Below, one piece after another: positions 58,903-64,000 of a stretch of 64,000 bases of DNA. Each line of letters starts with the position of its first letter. Positions within the stretch are counted from its first letter, which is position 1. The DNA lies in the NCBI GenBank assembly GCA_951799425.1, contig OX637405.1:19813089-19877088 (forward strand), written 5' to 3'. The notes under the pieces were generated by a model. It made no database searches and was not told where the DNA came from. It saw only the letters and a list, made by a program, of their open reading frames with translations. The position numbers and the translations under genes are program-made. This DNA comes from Ilex aquifolium. Lineage: Eukaryota; Streptophyta; Magnoliopsida; Aquifoliales; Aquifoliaceae.

Positions 58903-58938
58903 GTTTCGAGGACGAAACTTTCTTTAAGGGGGGTGGAA
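58901..58938 (+). other. AGGA stem-loop and polypurine tract of G
   Basis: AAGTTTCG-AGGA-CGAAACTT at 58901-58920, then TTTAAGGGGGGTGGAA, identical in plan to B and E. Confidence 0.88.
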
Positions 58939-59218
58939 TGTAAACCCCCACATTCTTATCTTTATATGGTAACGTAATTATTTTGAAATGCTCATATATG
59001 TAATGATGTAAGAATGAACTATATACATTGTAAGAGTAGAAATAAAAATGTTAGGTGAGTTAATAGGGTGTGAAGTGGAAGTTAGGAAGTATTCCGGAGT
59101 TAAAGTATATTTTAGATAGAATTGGGGTAGGAAGGAATTTGACATTGCTTTAGTATATGGACCATATATTTTTACCCTGATGTCCGTTTGATCTTAAATG
59201 TTTATAGCAGACACTAGA
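58939..59218 (+). mobile_element. 3' LTR of chromovirus G, first 280 bp
   Basis: Starts TGTAAACCCCC; related to the E LTR U3 (GAAGTTAGGAAGTA and the TTTATAGCAGACACTAGA stretch against the E TTTTTACAGTAGATATTAGA). Cut at 59219 by a D-type LTR. Confidence 0.8.
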
Positions 59219-60258
59219 TGTGACACCCCAAAATCCGGGGGTCCGTTGATTACCCATCAACCCGCGGAATACTAGTGGATACCGAGTAACTCGATATCAC
59301 ACCGTCATGCCCCATTTACCGGGCCCTTAATTTTAACGAAATTCGGGCAGAGTCTCCTTTGTACGGGGAGCTCTACCCAAAACACAACCTGTGCAATATA
59401 CATTAACATGACCCATCCGAGGCCCAATATAACACAATGACCACACAGGGGTCCATTTATAAGTAAAACTTGACCGCACCGGGTCCATTTATCAATACTT
59501 ATATCAAAACATGCAAGGTTAGTTTAACAATAGTCCATATGAGTTCTATTACAATTATTTGCAAAAGATTACATACCCAAAATATTATTTCCACAAATGT
59601 TGTACATTCACACAAAATAAAGCCACATTCGGCTTTCTTCAAACATGAGGGTCCAAATTGGAGCCATCCACCGGTGTATTTCTCCCACCTGAAATGTTTC
59701 CCATATAGGGTGAGCCAACGCTCAGTAGAAAAACTCCTACAGAGGCTACTCCCCACCTAAAATGCGTATGCAATGCGCACATGCCACAAACAACTTCTTC
59801 CATTCCAAATAAGAATATATTATTCAAGATAGAATCTTATGATGTCATGCCAAGTAATGAGATGAAACTCACTCATGCATGCTATCCCGAGCCCATACCG
59901 ACTCCCACAACACATTGTAATGCCAACGTGCCTTTGAACCGTCATCTATGTTACACATCAATTGACATTTGCAAAACTAGGGTCTTTCTTGGGGTGGGCA
60001 TTCATGGACTCACACCAACGGCACCCAGCCGACACGGAATTTCAGGACTTCAACCCACGGTTCCGCGTATACCGACACACTTTATGGCCTTTTACACCAA
60101 CGAAGTGCAAATCCTATCAACGAGTCTTTCACCCGAGGGATATTCTAGTCCTTCTTGCTAACCCCGACCCAATTTATCATGAAACCAAGCGGCTTAGCTA
60201 GGCCTTCGACCCAACTTTCCCAAGACATCCGTCAATCACCAAGTATGGTATTGACGAC
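59219..60258 (-). mobile_element. Family D LTR, 3' portion (minus strand)
   Basis: Minus strand ends GGGGTGTCACA at 59219. Contains the dyad module (59342-59381) and a block 59640-59850 homologous to 4755-5080 inverted. No palindrome array here. Interrupted at 60259 by the Athila-like element; ACGAC (60254-60258) should be that element's target duplication. Confidence 0.8.
59342..59381 (-). promoter_or_regulatory. Conserved dyad near LTR 3' end (D, minus strand)
   Basis: Minus strand TTTGGGTAGAGCTCC ... GGAGACTCTGCCCGAA around CGTACAAA; 123 bp from the LTR end, equivalent to 22521-22560. Confidence 0.72.
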
Positions 60259-60441
60259 TGATTAGCACTTAAAATTAGCATATTACTATGTCGTTTTAAG
60301 ACTAATTGTACTTTGATGGAGTTTAAGTGATGTCATTTCAGGCCCTAAACTGAACAAGGACCCAAGAACAACAAGTACCACACTTGGATGCAACACCAGC
60401 ACATTAGAGCCCAAAATTGGAGAAGCTTGGAGCACAGCCAG

Positions 60442-60807
60442 AACGTTCGAACGCCAACTCACGTTCGAACGTCCACATTACACTGTAGCAGACTCAACTG
60501 CTAAGAGAAGGCGTGTTGCAGTTAGGAAAGAAGACTGAAGCTCTGAAGCACTTGAGTGTCACGTTCGAACGCCAACTCACGTTCGAACGTGCACTTGAGT
60601 TGATTGAAGACCAGACTACTGCATAGAGTTGGAACTGAACTTCACAGAAGACCAACAGACCACTCGAGTGAAAGGGTCAGAACACATCTGGCATTCGAAC
60701 GCCCTTAGTGCAAAAACAGAAGAAACGTTCGAACGGCAGTCAACGTTCGAACGCCCTTAGTGCAAAAACAGAAACAACGTTCGAACGCCAACTCACGTTC
60801 GAACGTT
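60442..60807. repeat. Palindrome array, AACGTTCGAACG type
   Basis: Nine or ten sites. Three pairs have the form CGTTCGAACGCCAACTCACG + TTCGAACGT (near 60443, 60561, 60778), plus CGTTCGAACGG and CGTTCGAACGC near 60725-60760. Array better preserved than in the solo copy. Confidence 0.93.
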
Positions 60808-60899
60808 CTCCACAGACTGGCAGCAGAGTGGTTGGATTTTCACTTGGACTTGGGCGGCAAACACTATTCCTTCACCTCCTCTTGTCTCCTCCTCTTGCC

Positions 60900-60907
60900 T
60901 ATAAATA
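60900..60907 (+). promoter_or_regulatory. TATA box of Athila-like 5' LTR
   Basis: TATAAATA, about 93 bp after the last palindrome. Confidence 0.75.
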
Positions 60908-62207
60908 CTCACCTTGTTGGAGAGCTAAAGGGAGCCAAGTAGAATAGTTGATGGAGGCTTAGACTCCCACTCACATTGTAGATTTAGTTTATTTTCCTTG
61001 TATGAAGTCTTTATCTTAGAGATTAGTTTGGCTTTAGTCCAACATCTCTTGCGTGTTATAAAAGTAGTTTTATGCTTATGCTTATGCTTTCATTTTACAT
61101 GCATAGAAGAGAGATAGTTCATCTTTTGGTTGAGGAAGCAACCCTCCAATTCTTGGTTGAGGAAGCCACCCTCCAAATGTGACTAGCTTTCTTCTACTTT
61201 TATTGTTCATGCATTTCACTTCCATTGCTTGAGCTTCTTTCTTTCTTAGAAGAGTGAAACTCTTCCACTTTTCTAGAGCTTTACCAAAGCCGTGAAGGGT
61301 GGAACGTGATTCACCCATTCTTTGTTAAAGATTGGCTCCGCGTTTGTTGTTACTTTATCTTTTAAGTTCTCTACTTGGAGGGATGAACATCACTCACTTT
61401 TCTAACTTTACCCAAGCCATCAAGAGTGAGTAGTTTCTCATTCACTCTTTAGTAAGAGGAGAAGGGCATGTATAAGTTATCCGGGAATCATATTTGTGCA
61501 TTGTTTTTTATGCTTAACGTTTATTTCGTCTTGTTATTGGATGATTGATTTCATCTAACAAAGCTAAGGTACTTTGTATAACTGTGGGCTCTTTCTATGA
61601 CACGGATGACTCTTGCATAGAAAGACTCATCAGTTCAAGGCAAGTACCCCGGCTAGATCCTCATGACTACCCTTCAATCCTCCCCCTTATTGTACTTCAT
61701 TTAAAGAATGGAATATTAATATCATGATTGGATGTCTTATAGAAACACTTGCTTGTTTGTAGACGGGTTAAGTCTCGGCACAGACAATTCTTGTAAACTT
61801 CTAGAAAGACATCGGAATCATGTTCTTAATTCTCACAATCCATCTTTATCTTCCGATTAACTTGCTGTTGACACGGGAGTTAATTGAGTTATCAAGCACA
61901 ATTATGACAAACCGGATAACTAACTACATGTCCAGATCCTTGCACTAAAGAGTGACTTTTTTTAATTAGCACTTATCTCCTGTTTTGTTAAGAAAATCCT
62001 CTTGGAAAAAATCTTATATTCTGTCCAGGAAAACTCATATCTCACAGCAAATCTCAAGGGTTACAATGAATAGGTCTCTACCACTGCTTACCTCAGAAAT
62101 ACCAACAAAAGTTCCCTGTGGATTCGACTCCGGACTCAAACCGGATTATTACTACAGCTTGACCGTCTGCACTTGGGTGTACACATTTCGAATCAAGAAC
62201 AAGTTTT

Positions 62208-62225
62208 TGGCGCCGTTGCCGGGGA
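62208..62225 (+). other. Primer-binding site (tRNA-Asp type)
   Basis: TGGCGCCGTTGCCGGGGA, the 18-base complement typical of tRNA-Asp used by Athila elements, six bases after the LTR. Confidence 0.93.
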
Positions 62226-62320
62226 ACCTTTAAAAGGTGTTTTAAGGTGAAAGGTAAAAAGACCTTCAACATTGTGTATATTCTTTTGTTTACTGTAAAT
62301 AACTTTGTTTTATTTTCTTT

Positions 62321-64000
62321 ATGACTGAGGGCACTCCTCACTTCCAAAATTTGCCGGCAGAATCGTGTGAGTCCGTGAATCAGCCTGAACCAAATTCACC
62401 TAGATCAGTAGCAGACTCTTGTGAGGGTAGTATGGCAAATAATGAAAGAAATGGAGAAGTCCCTATGAGAGAGGAGGAGGTCCCTAACATCCGAACTTTG
62501 CGGGATTACTTAAATCCCACAAGAAACAGTGTCCCCTCTTGTTTTATTTTTCCTGAAAATGCTCCCCTCTTTACTGTAAAGCCGGGGACAGTGCAGTTAT
62601 TACCCGTGTTTCATGGATTGGATGCAGAAAATCCATATCTGCATATAAAATATTTTGAGGAAGTGTGTGGAATATTTCAAGACAATTCTGAATTGGCTAA
62701 GATGAAACTGTTTTCTTTCTCCTTGAGGGATAGAGCCAAACAATGGTTAAATTCTTTAAAAGCTTTTTCAATACCCAACTGGCCAGCATTACAAAATGAA
62801 TTTTTTAGAAATTTTTTTCCTCTACACCGCACAAATGCACTGAAAAGGTAAATCATGAATTTTGCGGTTAAAGAAGGAGAAACTTTTTATCAAAGTTGGG
62901 AGAGATTCAAAGATCTACTCCAATCCTGTCCACATCATGCTTTTGAAAATTGGACTTTGGTAGGATTTTTCTATGACTCCTTACCCTCTAGACTACGTCA
63001 GTTTGTCGAAATGATGGCCCAAGGAGAATTCATGGGAAAAAGTCCGGAGGAGGCATTCAATTTTTTCGACACCATATCTGACAGTTCTCAGATGTGGGAC
63101 TCAGCCTCCCCTACCACTGTAGAAGCTAGACCATCTACTTCTCAAGGAGGAAAATATGTCTTGAGAGAGGATGATGACTTGAGAGCAAAAATGTCCACAT
63201 TGTCTCGAAAGCTTGAAGCTTTAGAGATGAAGAAAGTCCATCAAGTTGATGTTAGCCCTTCCACTAAGCAAGTGTGTGGAATCTATGCACTAACAGGACA
63301 CCCTACTAGGGAGTGTCCCACCATCCCAGCATTCAAAGAAGTCTTGTTGGAACAAACACATGCAGTTTCCAATTTCAACAAGCCTTACTCCAACCTATAT
63401 TCTGAAACATACAATCTAGGGTGGCGAAACCACCCTAACTTCAGTTGGAAGAACACACAACCAATACCCATGAACCAACAACAAGGGCCATACCCACCAC
63501 CCCAAGGACCTCCTGCATATCAACCATATCAACCACCACAAAAGAGGAACCTTAAGGACACACTGAATCAGTTCATGCAAAGCCAAATGAATTATAACAA
63601 TAATTCCACACAGGCTTTCACTGATTTCAAAACCCAGACCACTCAATCTTTTGAGGATCTTAAAATTCACATCCAAAAATTGACTCAATCCATGGTCATA
63701 CACGAAAAGGGCAAGTTTCCTGCCCAACCAAAGCAACCACAAGGCCAATTCCATGTAGGAAACCCTTCAACAACAGGAAACACCCAAGACCAAGCCCAAG
63801 TTGTCGCGACACTAAGAAGTGGCAAGGTGATTGACAAGACAATCAGAGACATACTCATTCCCAAACCAAGACCTGAGTCAAGCCCAGCCAATCCATCATC
63901 TGAACCTGAACCAATTGAGACTGAACTTGAGAAAGACCCTGAGTCTGTGATTGAACAAGAGCCAGAACCTTCTGAAAAAAGGGAACCTCCGTATCCCATT
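62321..64000 (+). pseudogene. gag of Athila-like element, one nonsense codon, open to window end
   Basis: ATG at 62321 follows the primer site and leader by about 95 bp. Recognisable blocks: IRTLRDYLNPTRNSVPSC, VKPGTVQLLPVFHGLD, NPYLHIKYFEEVCGIF and LRDRAKQWLNSL, all Athila Gag. A TAA at 62849-62851 breaks the frame; the context (LKR-stop-IMNF) suggests CAA to TAA. The same frame then runs open 62852-64000: ETFYQSWERFKDLLQSCPHH, a knuckle CGIYALTGHPTREC whose second Cys is Tyr, a Pro/Gln-rich segment, and ATLRSGKVID preceding the protease, which is off the window. Confidence 0.92.

Larger units (their letters stand above)
60259..62201 (+). repeat. 5' LTR of Athila-like element (1943 bp)
   Basis: TGATTAGCAC start; end inferred at ATCAAGAACA from alignment with the solo copy's ATCAAGTCA end. 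Palindromes 60442-60807, TATA 60900-60907. Confidence 0.88.
60259..64000 (+). mobile_element. Athila-like Ty3/gypsy element, 5' part (runs off window)
   Basis: 5' LTR 60259-62201, primer site 62208-62225, gag from 62321 to the window edge. The protease and polymerase region and the 3' LTR lie beyond 64000. Confidence 0.93.

Overview
The window is plant nuclear DNA made almost entirely of nested LTR retrotransposons. I see no convincing host gene, rRNA, tRNA gene or CRISPR array. The only coding matter is broken gag/pol: Ty3/gypsy chromovirus (Tekay/Del-like, C-terminal chromodomain, initiator tRNA-Met primer site), Ty3/gypsy Athila-like (tRNA-Asp primer site) and Ty1/copia of the TNT1/Tork type. 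These lineages point to an angiosperm, probably a eudicot; I cannot name the species. LTR families are labelled B to I here only for bookkeeping.

Layout. 1-2023: two Athila/Tat-like LTR pieces in opposite orientation. 2024-7735: a minus-strand chromovirus-type element (family D; gag remnant, primer site, 5' LTR) whose LTR is split by a plus-strand solo D LTR (3265-5712, target duplication GAGCC). 7736-14718: a decayed but nearly full gag-pol chromovirus on the minus strand (family F). 14719-17559: a truncated plus-strand D LTR holding a solo B-like LTR (15104-16983, GAACT). 17560-31561: a minus-strand non-autonomous element (family E) whose LTR is split by a complete B element (20359-27671, GTACA) and by a solo LTR (28529-30760, AGACA). 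31562-33909: an F LTR piece and a miniature element H with only about 185 bp between its LTRs. 33910-50361: an F-like minus-strand LTR, split by the E array at 34435-47116 and by a solo LTR (family I, 47310-49154). 50362-50963: continuation of the H 3' LTR. 50964-55042: a minus-strand copia. 55043-59218: a plus-strand chromovirus pol 3' half (G) split by a solo Athila-like LTR (56394-58298, GAGAC). 59219-60258: a minus-strand D LTR piece. 60259-64000: the 5' LTR, primer site and gag of an Athila-like element running off the window.

Most notable. (1) 34435-47116 is one insertion (TTTAG on both sides) with three LTRs and two internal regions, period exactly 5206 bp, almost no differences between copies. 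(2) E and B-like LTRs carry a minisatellite in which every unit can fold into a hairpin; the core is fixed while the arms change in a compensatory way, including G-U intermediates. (3) Nearly every LTR family has its own array of short perfect palindromes (cores ACCGGT, TCCGGA, TTCGAA), and unrelated families share the 14-mer ACCGTCCGGACGGT. (4) A stem with an AGGA loop sits just before the polypurine tract in several families, again with paired changes. (5) A dyad module about 110-135 bp from the LTR 3' end is shared by families B, E and D. Together these suggest modular, structure-selected elements passing between LTR families.
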